NCBI RefSeq assembly: GCF_004118155.1
Contig: NZ_SAIQ01000001.1
Coordinates: 434,001-498,000, forward strand
Source of the DNA: Edaphocola flava
GTDB taxonomy: Bacteria > Bacteroidota > Bacteroidia > Chitinophagales > Chitinophagaceae
Direction of reading: 5' to 3'
Length of the DNA: 64,000 nucleotides
The notes under the pieces were generated by a model, which ran no database searches, was not told where the DNA came from, and worked only from the letters and a program-made list of their open reading frames with translations. Positions 9,682 to 18,594 of this stretch are shown piece by piece. The stretch's first letter is position 1. The number at the start of each line of letters is the position of its first letter. A program made the translations under genes and the position numbers.

Positions 9682-10572
9682 ATGATCAGCAGAAGCAATA
9701 TTGTAGCGTATATAAGTTTCTTATATCAGAAAAAATTCGGACAGGAAGCACCACAGGATCTGTTAGATTCCTGGAATGGTCTTAATGATTCGGAAGTAAA
9801 CATCCACCTCACCGGCTTGTATAAGCACTGGAACCTGGATGCCATCAGTTCTAAAAATTTCGAACAGGAGTTTTTAGGACAATCCCGTAGTAACCATATT
9901 CCGATCATGCCTACGCCACCACCGGCTCCGGCTCAGAAAATAGAGTATCCTACGCACAATACACCAATGGAGCATCAGAACTTCAGCAATGTGCCTCCAG
10001 AACCCTTCAATGCAGCATTGGTACAAAAGAAAAGCAATGCAGGCATGTGGATTGCCATTATAGTTGGCTTGCTGGTAGTCGGCGGCCTGGCTTATTATTT
10101 CCTGGAAATAGAGAAGCAAAATACTAATGTACCAAACGAGGTAAAGGCAACCGATACTGCAAATACAGCCGTAGCGACTGCCAAACCCACAGAGACTATT
10201 GAACCTGCTGCCCCGCCGCAAACGGAAGATGACCGCACCAATGCCCGCGAGATACAAACATTATTATCCGCAGAGCAGTCCCGTAATTTTGATGAGATCT
10301 ACCAGCACTTCTCTCCTAATATGGAACGCTACTGGGATATCAATTACCCTACCTACGATGAGCTGAAAGACCGCTACCAGGGCACCTGGGATAAAACTCA
10401 GAACAACCAGCACAGCAATATCAAAGTAGAAAAGGTAAGTGATAATACCTACGATGTATCTACTACTTATTCTTACTTCTCTATAAAAGACAATAAGGAG
10501 AAAAAGGTAAACTCTAAAGTACGCTTTGTCTTTGATGCAGAGCACAAGATCATCAAAACATACGGACTATAA
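9682..10572 (+). CDS. Bitopic protein with N-terminal SW-GLND helical domain, NTF2-like outer domain
   Basis: 296 residues. The N-terminal helical domain (about 1-65, LLDSWNGLNDSEV) is homologous to that of the preceding gene. A proline-rich linker (MPTPPPAPAQK) and one membrane helix at about 121-142 (MWIAIIVGLLVVGGLAYYF) follow. After an alanine/threonine-rich linker there is an exported domain of about 100 residues (LLSAEQSRNFDEIYQHFSP onward, ending in beta-strand-like segments). Its pattern suggests an NTF2-like or SnoaL-like fold, as used in some penicillin-binding proteins for positioning, but this is a fold guess. It lies 16 bp after the previous gene and is the last gene of the operon, 34 bp before a strong terminator. 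Confidence 0.75.
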   Translation: MISRSNIVAYISFLYQKKFGQEAPQDLLDSWNGLNDSEVNIHLTGLYKHWNLDAISSKNFEQEFLGQSRSNHIPIMPTPPPAPAQKIEYPTHNTPMEHQNFSNVPPEPFNAALVQKKSNAGMWIAIIVGLLVVGGLAYYFLEIEKQNTNVPNEVKATDTANTAVATAKPTETIEPAAPPQTEDDRTNAREIQTLLSAEQSRNFDEIYQHFSPNMERYWDINYPTYDELKDRYQGTWDKTQNNQHSNIKVEKVSDNTYDVSTTYSYFSIKDNKEKKVNSKVRFVFDAEHKIIKTYGL

Positions 10573-10606
10573 GCATGTAATCTTTTTTTAATATAAAATA
10601 AATTTT

Positions 10607-10644
10607 AAAAACAGCCTCAAATCGTTAAATTTGAGGCTGTTTTT
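10607..10644 (+). terminator. Rho-independent terminator of the SEDS/PBP-like operon
   Basis: A 16-bp uninterrupted stem (AAAAACAGCCTCAAAT) with a 6-nt loop and T-tract. It separates the left-end operon from maeB, so the six genes form one transcription unit ending here. Confidence 0.9.
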
Positions 10645-10677
10645 ATATTTAACCGCAAAGGCACAAATTAAGCTGAG

Positions 10678-12957
10678 ATGAGTACACACAGAAACATCAA
10701 ACAAGAAGCACTGGACTATCATGCGAACGGAAGGCCCGGAAAGATTAAAGTAGTACCGACTAAAAATACGAAAACACAAAGAGACCTGTCTCTGGCCTAC
10801 TCTCCCGGCGTAGCAGAGCCTTGTCTCATGATCAAAGAGAATCCTGAAGACATTTATAAATACACCGCCAAGGGCAACCTGGTAGCGGTAATCAGTAATG
10901 GTACCGCGGTACTGGGCCTGGGCGATATTGGTCCCGGCGCCAGCAAGCCGGTCATGGAAGGTAAAGGTGTATTATTCAAAATATTTGCAGACATCGATGT
11001 ATTCGACCTTGAAGTGGATACCAAAAACATTGATGAGTTTGTGACCGTGGTAAAAGCCCTGGAGCCCACTTTCGGCGGCATTAACCTGGAAGACATTAAA
11101 GCGCCTGAATGCTTTGAAATCGAGCGCAGGCTTAAAGAAGCCATGAACATACCGGTCATGCATGATGACCAGCATGGTACTGCCATGATCTCCGGTGCAG
11201 CCTTACTGAATGCCCTGGAGATCGTTAAGAAAGAACCCTCCAAAATAAAGATGGTGGTAAGCGGAGCCGGTGCAGCAGCAGTTGCCTGCGTAAAAATGTA
11301 CCTGAACCTTGGGGTGAAGAAAGAGAACATCATCATGTTCGATGTAGATGGTGTGATCAATATACACCGTACCAACCTGGACGAGAGCCGCATGTTCTTT
11401 GCACAGGATACACATATCCAGACCCTGGCAGAAGCAATGGTGGGTGCCGATGTATTTATCGGACTCAGCGCAGGTAATGTACTGAACCAGGATATGGTAC
11501 GCGCTATGGCACAGAACCCTATCGTGTTTGCCATGGCGAATCCTAACCCGGAAATCACTTATGATGATGCCGTGGCTGCACGCCCGGATATTATTATGGC
11601 AACGGGCCGAAGCGATTATCCTAACCAGGTAAACAATGTACTGGGCTTCCCGTTCATCTTCCGCGGTGCACTGGATGTGAGGGCCACTGCAATTAATGAA
11701 GAAATGAAAATTGCTGCAGTGTATGCGCTTGCATCGCTGACCAAGCAACCGGTACCAGACATCGTTAATATCGCTTATGGCGAGAAAAACCTGACATTTG
11801 GCCCGCAATATATTATTCCAAAACCACTCGATCCGCGTTTGCTCTCTACCGTAGCTCCGGCTGTGGCACAGGCAGCGATGAATAGTGGCGTAGCCCGTAA
11901 GCCGATCATGGATATGGAGGCTTACAAGCAGGAACTGAATGATCGCCTGGGCATCAATAACTCTATCGTAAGGGTGATCAATGAGAAAGCCCGTAAGAAT
12001 CCGCAGCGTATTGTATTTGCTGAGGCCGACAATGTGAAAGTGCTGAAAGCCGCACAGATCGTGGAGGAAGAAGGATTTGCCTTCCCTATCCTGCTGGGTA
12101 ATGAGAAGAAGATCAAACAGCTGATCGAGGAAAACAAGATTGAACTGAAAAACCCTCAGATCATTGATCCGCGCAGCGATGAGGCGATGCCGAAACGTAT
12201 TGCTTACGGAGAGCAATTCTTCGAGAAGCGTCAGAGAAGAGGACTTAATGCATATGAGGCGAAAAAGATTATGCGCGAGCGTAACTACTTCGGCTGTATG
12301 ATGGTTGCGGCCGGCGAGGCTGATGGACTGATCAGCGGACTGACCCGAAACTACCCGGACACAATAAGACCGGCACTGCAGACTATTGGAGTGGAACAAG
12401 GTGTAAAAAAAGTTGCGGGTATGTATATCGTACTGACACCTAAAGGACCTCTATTCCTGGCCGATACTACAGTGAACCTGAACCCTAATGCAGAAGAACT
12501 GGCAGACATTGCCTTACTGACTGCAAGAGAAGTGGCGCACTTTAATATTACCCCAAGAGTAGCCATGCTCTCTTACTCTAACTTTGGTAGCAGCGATACC
12601 CCTGAAGCACGCATGGTAGGTGAGGCAGCAAGAATAGCCAAGGCAAAACAGCCGGACCTGATCATAGATGGTGAGATCCAGGCAGCAATGGCTTTCGATA
12701 GCGAAACCTTAAGAGAAAACTATCCTTTCTCGGACTTAGTAGAAGGCGGTGTGAATACCCTTATTTTCCCTAACCTTTCTTCCGGAAATATTGCCTACAA
12801 CCTGCTGAAGGAAGTAGCCGAATTTGAACTGATCGGACCAATATTGCTGGGACTGGAAAAGCCGGTGCATATCCTGCAACTGGGCAGCTCCGTACAACAG
12901 ATCGTGAACATGGTAGTGATGACAGCATTTGATGCTCAGAAGAATAAAAAGAAATAA
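10678..12957 (+). CDS. maeB: NADP-dependent malic enzyme with C-terminal phosphotransacetylase-like domain
   Basis: 759 residues, the usual length of MaeB. It converts malate to pyruvate with CO2 release and reduction of NADP, feeding gluconeogenic or lipogenic needs in the cytoplasm. The N-terminal malic domain carries [12 protein letters not shown] and [10 protein letters not shown], followed by the nucleotide-binding region ([17 protein letters not shown]). The C-terminal third (from about residue 430) is the phosphotransacetylase-like domain, probably regulatory (acetyl-CoA sensing in studied homologues) and not catalytic. The ATG start follows the preceding operon's terminator, so it has its own promoter, not clearly visible. 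The RDD gene begins 5 bp after its stop. Confidence 0.95.
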   Translation: MSTHRNIKQEALDYHANGRPGKIKVVPTKNTKTQRDLSLAYSPGVAEPCLMIKENPEDIYKYTAKGNLVAVISNGTAVLGLGDIGPGASKPVMEGKGVLFKIFADIDVFDLEVDTKNIDEFVTVVKALEPTFGGINLEDIKAPECFEIERRLKEAMNIPVMHDDQHGTAMISGAALLNALEIVKKEPSKIKMVVSGAGAAAVACVKMYLNLGVKKENIIMFDVDGVINIHRTNLDESRMFFAQDTHIQTLAEAMVGADVFIGLSAGNVLNQDMVRAMAQNPIVFAMANPNPEITYDDAVAARPDIIMATGRSDYPNQVNNVLGFPFIFRGALDVRATAINEEMKIAAVYALASLTKQPVPDIVNIAYGEKNLTFGPQYIIPKPLDPRLLSTVAPAVAQAAMNSGVARKPIMDMEAYKQELNDRLGINNSIVRVINEKARKNPQRIVFAEADNVKVLKAAQIVEEEGFAFPILLGNEKKIKQLIEENKIELKNPQIIDPRSDEAMPKRIAYGEQFFEKRQRRGLNAYEAKKIMRERNYFGCMMVAAGEADGLISGLTRNYPDTIRPALQTIGVEQGVKKVAGMYIVLTPKGPLFLADTTVNLNPNAEELADIALLTAREVAHFNITPRVAMLSYSNFGSSDTPEARMVGEAARIAKAKQPDLIIDGEIQAAMAFDSETLRENYPFSDLVEGGVNTLIFPNLSSGNIAYNLLKEVAEFELIGPILLGLEKPVHILQLGSSVQQIVNMVVMTAFDAQKNKKK

Positions 12958-12962
12958 GGCAT

Positions 12963-13760
12963 ATGGCCAGACTAACGGTACATACTCCTTTCAATATTGA
13001 TCTGGAATTTGCGGTGGCTCCTATCTTTAAGAGAGGAGCCGCTTATGGCATAGACCTGCTGATCACCGCCATTTTCGCATTTGTCATGACCAGCACGGTT
13101 TTGGACAAAGCTTCGGGGCTTGATGATCTGCTGGAAGCGTCCCAGCTCTTCCTTGTTGTGCTGCCCATATACCTTTACCATTTGGTATGCGAGCTGCTGA
13201 TGAACGGACAAAGCCTGGGAAAGAAAATCATGCGCATAAGGGTTGTGAATGAATCCGGAAATGCAGCCAGTACCAGCCAGTTTTTACTACGGTGGATTCT
13301 GTCTATACCCAATCTTGCCTCAGTAGGCGTAGCCTATTACCTGCTTGCTATGCCGATGGTGGTTTTAGCAGTCGGCATCCTGGCATTACCGGACATCATC
13401 TCTATGGCAATATCGGAAACAGGCAAACGTATAGGAGACAGGGCCGCCAATACTGTAGTGATCGATCTTCGGTACCAGACAAATATTGAGCATACCATCT
13501 TCAGAGAAGTGGGTACACAAACCGATTATGTGCCCAAATTTCCTGAAGTCATGCAACTGACCGATAAGGATATCAATACCCTGCGCAACCTGTTGTCGCA
13601 GAAACGTACCAGCGACCTGGATCTTTATGTAGACCGTGTGGCCCGCAGAATCGAAGACGTACTTAAGATTCATAATAACAGTATGGATCCTTACTACTTC
13701 TTTGAAGAGCTGCTGCACGACTATAATTTTATTACCCAACAACAATCAAACCGATCTTAA
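12963..13760 (+). CDS. RDD family membrane protein
   Basis: 265 residues. The RDD domain occupies about residues 20-165, with the first helix region beginning KRGAAYGIDLLITAIFAF (the R and D that name the family) and the motif NGQSLGKKIMRIRVV, typical of RDD proteins. A hydrophilic C-terminal part of about 90 residues contains predicted helices (DINTLRNLLSQKRTSDLDLY). RDD proteins are small integral membrane proteins; some have been linked to ion transport, but function here is unknown. The gene starts 5 bp after maeB and its TAA stop touches the start of the ACP phosphodiesterase gene, so the three are probably co-transcribed. Confidence 0.9.
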   Translation: MARLTVHTPFNIDLEFAVAPIFKRGAAYGIDLLITAIFAFVMTSTVLDKASGLDDLLEASQLFLVVLPIYLYHLVCELLMNGQSLGKKIMRIRVVNESGNAASTSQFLLRWILSIPNLASVGVAYYLLAMPMVVLAVGILALPDIISMAISETGKRIGDRAANTVVIDLRYQTNIEHTIFREVGTQTDYVPKFPEVMQLTDKDINTLRNLLSQKRTSDLDLYVDRVARRIEDVLKIHNNSMDPYYFFEELLHDYNFITQQQSNRS

Positions 13761-14360
13761 TTGAACTACCTCGGCCACGCATATTTATCGTTTAACCATC
13801 CGGAGCTTCTGGTGGGCAATATGATCGGTGATCATATCAAAGGCCGCATTGCCTTACAAAGCCTTCCGCAAGGCATTCATAACGGTGTATTATTACACCG
13901 GGAGATAGATCGCTTTGCCGACAATCACCCGGCGTCTCAAAAGGCCAAAACATACTTTCGGGAGCATTATCGCTTATATGCCGGTGCATTTGTAGACAGC
14001 CTTTACGATCATTTTATTGCGAACGATCCTCACTGCTTTACCAGTGAGCAGGCATTATTTGATTTTACCCAGGAGACTTACCACACACTGGAGCAATACC
14101 TGCCCCAGCTGCCGGAAGGCTTCCAAAAGATATTCCCCTACATGCGGGAGCACAACTGGCTGTATGGTTACCGTACGATGAAGGGTATGCAGAAGTCCTT
14201 TAACGGACTGGCACACCGGGCCAAATATATCGACAATGCCGACCAGGCCTATGTAGCCTTCGTGTCCCATTACTATACCCTAAACCAGTACTATTACGAG
14301 TTTATAGATGATGTAAAATCATTTGCACAAAGTGTCATAGACCAGTACGCAGAGAAGTAA
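13761..14360 (+). CDS. acpH: Acyl carrier protein phosphodiesterase (AcpH family, DUF479)
   Basis: 199 residues. AcpH removes the 4'-phosphopantetheine arm from holo-ACP. Family features are the opening NYLGHAYLSF, LLVGNMIGDHIKG, LLHREIDRFADNH and GAFVDSLYDHF, with the His/Asp positions expected of this HD-like phosphodiesterase family. The start is a TTG immediately after the TAA of the RDD gene. It is preferred because the conserved NYLGHAYLS segment begins there; the first ATG (13821) would remove it. The zero-base junction suggests translational coupling to the RDD gene. Confidence 0.85.
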   Translation: MNYLGHAYLSFNHPELLVGNMIGDHIKGRIALQSLPQGIHNGVLLHREIDRFADNHPASQKAKTYFREHYRLYAGAFVDSLYDHFIANDPHCFTSEQALFDFTQETYHTLEQYLPQLPEGFQKIFPYMREHNWLYGYRTMKGMQKSFNGLAHRAKYIDNADQAYVAFVSHYYTLNQYYYEFIDDVKSFAQSVIDQYAEK

Positions 14361-14449
14361 AACTTATTGTTAATTTTTTCAGATAATTGCAGGTTAGAAG
14401 TAACTTCGCAATATTGTATTTTTTTGAAATGAATATTGATCAGTCTGTG

Positions 14450-15661
14450 ATGAAGATCCTTAAAGCATCCCCTTATTATATCTTAGTATTTTCGGCATTT
14501 TTCCTTGCCTGTCAGGCAGGAGCCACCCATGAAGCGAGCGGCAAACCATTGATCAATAAAGAAAATTATAAAAAGATCAATATTACCTACGCCGATACCA
14601 GCAGCCCTCAGGCGAGACAGCTTATCGGTTCCCTCGATTCCTATTACAATGTACAGGTTAACCGTGGTTTTAACGGGAGTGTACTGATTGGCAAAAAGGG
14701 CAAGATCCTGTACCAGCGACACTTTGGTGTGGCCAATAAGGCAGCACAAATGCCATTGAGCGCTAATGTTTCCACCCAGCTGGCCTCCACCTCTAAGCCA
14801 TTCACGGCAACTGCTGTGTTATGGCTGTATCAGAATAAATACCTGGATATTGAGCTTCCGGTAAATACTTACCTGAAGAACTTTCCATATACTAATATTA
14901 CGGTAAAAATGCTGCTGGATCAGCGCAGCGGATTACCCGATTATACCAAAACGGGTGTGCCTAAATGGGCGGGTAAAACTCCGATGTATAATAATGATCT
15001 GCAGCAATATCTGGCTACTTATAAACCGAAGCTGATGTTTACACCGGATTCTCGCTTCAACTACAGCAATACAAACTATGCACTGCTGGCAAGAATCGTG
15101 GAAGAAGTATCGGGCATGCCGTATAAGCAGTTTATGAAAGAGCTGATCTTCGACCCGCTGGGTATGACACATACATTCGTATATGATCCTAAAGATGATT
15201 ACAGCAATCGCCAGATGACGACCAGCTATAAATTTAACTGGCTGATCCATGATAACACACATGAGGATGGAGTCTATGGTGACAAAGGCATCTACAGTAC
15301 AGTAGAGGATATGTATCGTTGGGATCAGTCTTTCTACAACCACGATATCCTGAGTGATAAAATGCAGAAACTGTCCATTACCGGCTATTCCAATGAAATG
15401 CGCGGCATGAAAAACTACGGACTGGGATGGCGTATGTACGACTTCCCTAACGGGCAGAAGATCGTATACCACAATGGTTGGTGGCACGGAAATAATACCG
15501 TATTTTACCGCTTTATTCAGGATAATACAACGGTAATTGTACTGGGCAACCGATACAATGCCAAGATATACGAACAAGGCAAAGAAGTATACCAGATCCT
15601 GAAAAGATTCTCTAAAGACTGCATCTATACCTTTGGCCAGGATGTAGCCGGAGATGAATAA
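14450..15661 (+). CDS. Lipoprotein serine hydrolase, class C beta-lactamase-like fold
   Basis: 403 residues from this ATG. It was chosen because it gives a clean lipoprotein signal (ILVFSAFFLAC with lipobox LAC); an ATG at 14429 would add seven residues. The beta-lactamase/DD-peptidase fold is shown by STSK (SxxK serine-lysine pair, in QLASTSKPFTATAV), YSN (FNYSNTNYALLARIVEEVSG) and HNG near the C-terminus, which replaces KTG. Homologues include esterases, D-amino acid peptidases and envelope hydrolases, and the substrate cannot be read from sequence. It should be anchored to the inner or outer membrane facing the periplasm. It is paralogous to the gene at 27955. The rfbF gene follows 30 bp later. 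Confidence 0.88.
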   Translation: MKILKASPYYILVFSAFFLACQAGATHEASGKPLINKENYKKINITYADTSSPQARQLIGSLDSYYNVQVNRGFNGSVLIGKKGKILYQRHFGVANKAAQMPLSANVSTQLASTSKPFTATAVLWLYQNKYLDIELPVNTYLKNFPYTNITVKMLLDQRSGLPDYTKTGVPKWAGKTPMYNNDLQQYLATYKPKLMFTPDSRFNYSNTNYALLARIVEEVSGMPYKQFMKELIFDPLGMTHTFVYDPKDDYSNRQMTTSYKFNWLIHDNTHEDGVYGDKGIYSTVEDMYRWDQSFYNHDILSDKMQKLSITGYSNEMRGMKNYGLGWRMYDFPNGQKIVYHNGWWHGNNTVFYRFIQDNTTVIVLGNRYNAKIYEQGKEVYQILKRFSKDCIYTFGQDVAGDE

Positions 15662-15691
15662 ACAAACCCTATTTTAATCATACTATTCAAT

Positions 15692-16465
15692 ATGAAAGTA
15701 GTCATATTTGCCGGAGGCAGGGGCACCAGAATATCAGAAGAATCGCAGCTCAGACCTAAACCCATGATTGAGATCGGTGGCAAACCGATTTTATGGCATA
15801 TCATGAAAACCTATGCGCATTACGGGCATACCGAATTTATCATTTGCCTGGGTTATAAAGGCTGGCATATCAAAGAGTATTTTGCCAATTACTTTCTGCA
15901 CAATGCCGATATGACGGTAGATCTGCAAAACAACAGTATTGAATTTCTGAATAATAATGCAGAACCATTTAAGGTAACGATGATTGATACCGGGCTGGAA
16001 ACAATGACTGCCGGAAGACTGAAACGTGTACTGCCTTATACCAACAATGAGCCTTTCCTGCTGACGTACGGCGACGGGCTTATTGATGCTAATATTAATG
16101 AGACTATTGACTTTCATAAACAAACAGGAAAGATCTGTACCATGACCTCAATACAGGCGGGCAGCCGCTTCGGGGTCATCAAGATGCAGGACAATGGTGT
16201 GATCGAATCATTTGAAGAGAAGCCTAAAGATAGCGGCTCCTGGATCAATGCGGGATACTTCGTAGTAGAACCGGAGATCCGTAAATATCTCGAAGGTGAT
16301 ATGGATGATATTATGTGGGAAGCAGAGCCTATGGCAAACCTGGCAAAAGATCAGCAGATTGCGGCCTACAAACATCATGGTTTCTGGAAGTGTATGGATA
16401 CCCTGAGAGAGAAAGAAGAGCTGGAAAGCATGTGGGAACAGGGCGCCAAATGGAAATGCTGGTAA
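15692..16465 (+). CDS. rfbF: Glucose-1-phosphate cytidylyltransferase
   Basis: 257 residues, the standard length. It makes CDP-D-glucose from CTP and glucose-1-phosphate, the first step to CDP-linked deoxysugars. The nucleotidyltransferase signature FAGGRGTRISEESQLRPKPM at the N-terminus is diagnostic of the RfbF branch, with further family blocks LLTYGDGLIDANI and GFWKCMDTLREKEELE. It lies 16 bp upstream of rfbG, the next enzyme, so the two form an operon ending at the hairpin after rfbG. Confidence 0.95.
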   Translation: MKVVIFAGGRGTRISEESQLRPKPMIEIGGKPILWHIMKTYAHYGHTEFIICLGYKGWHIKEYFANYFLHNADMTVDLQNNSIEFLNNNAEPFKVTMIDTGLETMTAGRLKRVLPYTNNEPFLLTYGDGLIDANINETIDFHKQTGKICTMTSIQAGSRFGVIKMQDNGVIESFEEKPKDSGSWINAGYFVVEPEIRKYLEGDMDDIMWEAEPMANLAKDQQIAAYKHHGFWKCMDTLREKEELESMWEQGAKWKCW

Positions 16466-16481
16466 AAAATAATTTATAATC

Positions 16482-17555
16482 ATGCAGGATCTCAGACAAG
16501 TATTTAATGGCAAAAAGGTATTTCTTACCGGGCATACCGGCTTTAAGGGAGCCTGGATGCTGCAATTACTGCACCACCTGGGTGCTATTGTAAAAGGCTA
16601 CTCCCTGGCCCCTGAGCAGGACCAGGACCTGTATAACCAGATAGATGGTGAAGCGCTCTGTTATGCCTCTGTAATTGACGATATACGCAATGCACAGGTA
16701 TTACAGGGAGAGATTATACGCTTCGAACCGGATTTTGTATTTCATTTTGCAGCACAGGCGCTGGTTCGTAAAAGCTACGAAATACCGGTTGATACTTTTT
16801 CGACCAATGTAATGGGTACTGTACATATCCTGGAGGCTATGCGCCACCTGGAAAATCCTTGTACTGGTATCATCATTACCACCGATAAAGTATATGAGAA
16901 TAATGAAAAAGGATTGCCCTTCCTGGAGCAGGATAAATTAGGCGGTTACGATCCCTACTCTGCCAGTAAAGCAGCATCTGAGATCGCGATCAGTTCCTAC
17001 ATCAATTCCTTTTTCAACCCGGCAGATTATGCCGTACATCAGAAAAGTATTGTGTCGATGCGTGCCGGTAATGTAATCGGCGGTGGTGATTATTCCACAG
17101 ACCGCATTATCCCCGACATTGTACGGGCCATCCAGCAGGATGTACCGGTACAGTTACGCAACCCGCAGTCGGTACGACCATGGCAGCATGTGATTGAACC
17201 GCTGTATGCTTACCTGCAAATGGCAGCACACCTGCAGGAGCAACCGACACAGTATGCTACAGCATATAATATTGGACCGGAGGCGGCTGATGTATTAGAT
17301 GTAAAAACTGTAACAGAGCAATTTATCCAGGCATTCGGCCGCGGGCAGTATGAAACTCCGGCCCAGAACGGGACTGCTGTACATGAGGCTAAATTACTCT
17401 TGCTGGACAATACCCGTATTAAAGAAGATATCGGCTTCCGACCCAAACTGAATGCTCAACAGGCGATACAATGGACAGCAGAATGGTATGCAGATAAAGA
17501 GCGTACCGCAGCTGAAAAATGTTGTGCCCAACTGGAAGCATATATGGCGCTGTAA
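16482..17555 (+). CDS. rfbG: CDP-glucose 4,6-dehydratase
   Basis: 357 residues. It is an extended short-chain dehydrogenase/reductase that converts CDP-D-glucose to CDP-4-keto-6-deoxyglucose using bound NAD. The nucleotide-binding motif is VFLTGHTGFKGAWM, the form typical of RfbG. The catalytic Tyr-x3-Lys is YSASK in GYDPYSASKAASEIAIS, and STNVMGTVHILEAM and RPWQHVIEPLYAYL are family blocks. It pairs with rfbF. The downstream genes expected for a CDP-3,6-dideoxysugar (rfbH and reductases) are absent here, and a terminator follows at once, so the rest of the pathway must be elsewhere or the product is a simple 6-deoxysugar. Confidence 0.95.
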   Translation: MQDLRQVFNGKKVFLTGHTGFKGAWMLQLLHHLGAIVKGYSLAPEQDQDLYNQIDGEALCYASVIDDIRNAQVLQGEIIRFEPDFVFHFAAQALVRKSYEIPVDTFSTNVMGTVHILEAMRHLENPCTGIIITTDKVYENNEKGLPFLEQDKLGGYDPYSASKAASEIAISSYINSFFNPADYAVHQKSIVSMRAGNVIGGGDYSTDRIIPDIVRAIQQDVPVQLRNPQSVRPWQHVIEPLYAYLQMAAHLQEQPTQYATAYNIGPEAADVLDVKTVTEQFIQAFGRGQYETPAQNGTAVHEAKLLLLDNTRIKEDIGFRPKLNAQQAIQWTAEWYADKERTAAEKCCAQLEAYMAL

Positions 17556-17580
17556 TAACGAAATAAAAATATTCAATACA

Positions 17581-17610
17581 ATGGAATACTGTGAACGTGT
17601 TCCATTTTTT
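17581..17610 (+). terminator. Terminator after rfbFG
   Basis: The stem TGGAATAC/GTGTTCCA (one wobble pair) with a 7-nt loop is followed by a run of T. It lies 25 bp after the rfbG stop and before the convergent gene at 17653. Confidence 0.75.
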
Positions 17611-17652
17611 ATGGACTAAACTGATGCTTTCTTTACTGCAATAGAAGTGCTA

Positions 17653-18594
17653 TTACCTGCCGTATTTCATTTTTAAATCTTTTTCCAGATTATTAAATAC
17701 ATAGTCATGCTCCTGGCTAACACCTAACGTTTCCATTGGTTCCCAATAGAAACGTGGCGTTAGCACAGATGTGTAGGTGGTTATTCTGGTTAATTTGCAG
17801 CTATTATTGCCAACTGGCTCGAAGTAATAAATTGCTTGCTTAAATCCTATCCATTTCCTTCCGATCAAGTTATAATCAATAACGTCCATCTTCAATACTC
17901 TTCCAGGTTCCAGTTGTGTTACTCTTTCCGTAATCGTTCCTCCACCAAAGTCAGCATTACTTAATCTCCCGCCCCTGAAATAGCAAGTTCTCAATGCCCC
18001 CACTTCCTCTTTTTCCAGAATACATTTTGTAGGAATGGGTAAATCCAGTTTGAGTAAAAGTGGCTTTTCCGCATCAAGTGTATCAACCGACTTGATGGCA
18101 TCATATACTTCGATTGGAGAGTAGTTAAAAACCTTTTCTGTTTTAACTACTATTATAGTTTCCTTGTCACTTTTAAGAAAATGTTCCGTTGGCGCGGCGA
18201 TCAAAAAAGGAATTAAGGGTAAAACCAGAACAGAAAACCTGTTGGTCTCCTTGATTATTTTGTAACGCTTAACCAATCTGGTGATTACATAGCCTAAGAA
18301 GATGAATGGAACAATTAAGCCCAGGGCCATCACAATGCAAATAACACCAGAGAATCCGGGAATGTAAATCGCAATAAGTAACAGGATTGTGGTGATGACG
18401 GCTCCCAGAAGTGCATATCCTCTGACCTTCATAGTGCCAATAGCAACACCCAATACAACGGGAAGGAGGCCAAATAAAATCCAGCTATAGTCTGCAAGTC
18501 CAAAAAACAGAAATATAATTCCTGTCCCGATAAAGATTGTGGTCAGCAAAATAGACAGCCGGAAGCTTTTATCTTTCAGTATTGTATTCAGCAT
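17653..18594 (-). CDS. Membrane protein with C-terminal SRPBCC (START-like) domain
   Basis: 313 residues. About four or five membrane helices fill residues 10-145 (LSILLTTIFIGTGIIFLFFG and others). They are followed by a SRPBCC/polyketide-cyclase-like domain beginning KTEKVFNYSPIEVYDAIKSV, with the usual beta-strand ending (KLTRITTYTSVLTPRFYW) and a long C-terminal helix. Such domains bind hydrophobic ligands, but the ligand is unknown. It overlaps the upstream gene (18569-19021) by 26 bp. The region looks richer in A+T than its flanks by eye, which may mean more recent acquisition. Confidence 0.8.
   Translation of the reverse strand: MLNTILKDKSFRLSILLTTIFIGTGIIFLFFGLADYSWILFGLLPVVLGVAIGTMKVRGYALLGAVITTILLLIAIYIPGFSGVICIVMALGLIVPFIFLGYVITRLVKRYKIIKETNRFSVLVLPLIPFLIAAPTEHFLKSDKETIIVVKTEKVFNYSPIEVYDAIKSVDTLDAEKPLLLKLDLPIPTKCILEKEEVGALRTCYFRGGRLSNADFGGGTITERVTQLEPGRVLKMDVIDYNLIGRKWIGFKQAIYYFEPVGNNSCKLTRITTYTSVLTPRFYWEPMETLGVSQEHDYVFNNLEKDLKMKYGR

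Noticed and set aside
11203-12399. A 398-residue open frame on the reverse strand inside maeB
   Set aside because: It lies antisense to a clear MaeB frame, and its translation (rich in His, Cys and Ile) has no recognisable domain or start context.
14387-14449. TTG start at 14387 for the serine hydrolase
   Set aside because: It would place 21 unlikely residues before the lipoprotein signal; the ATG at 14450 gives a normal signal peptide.
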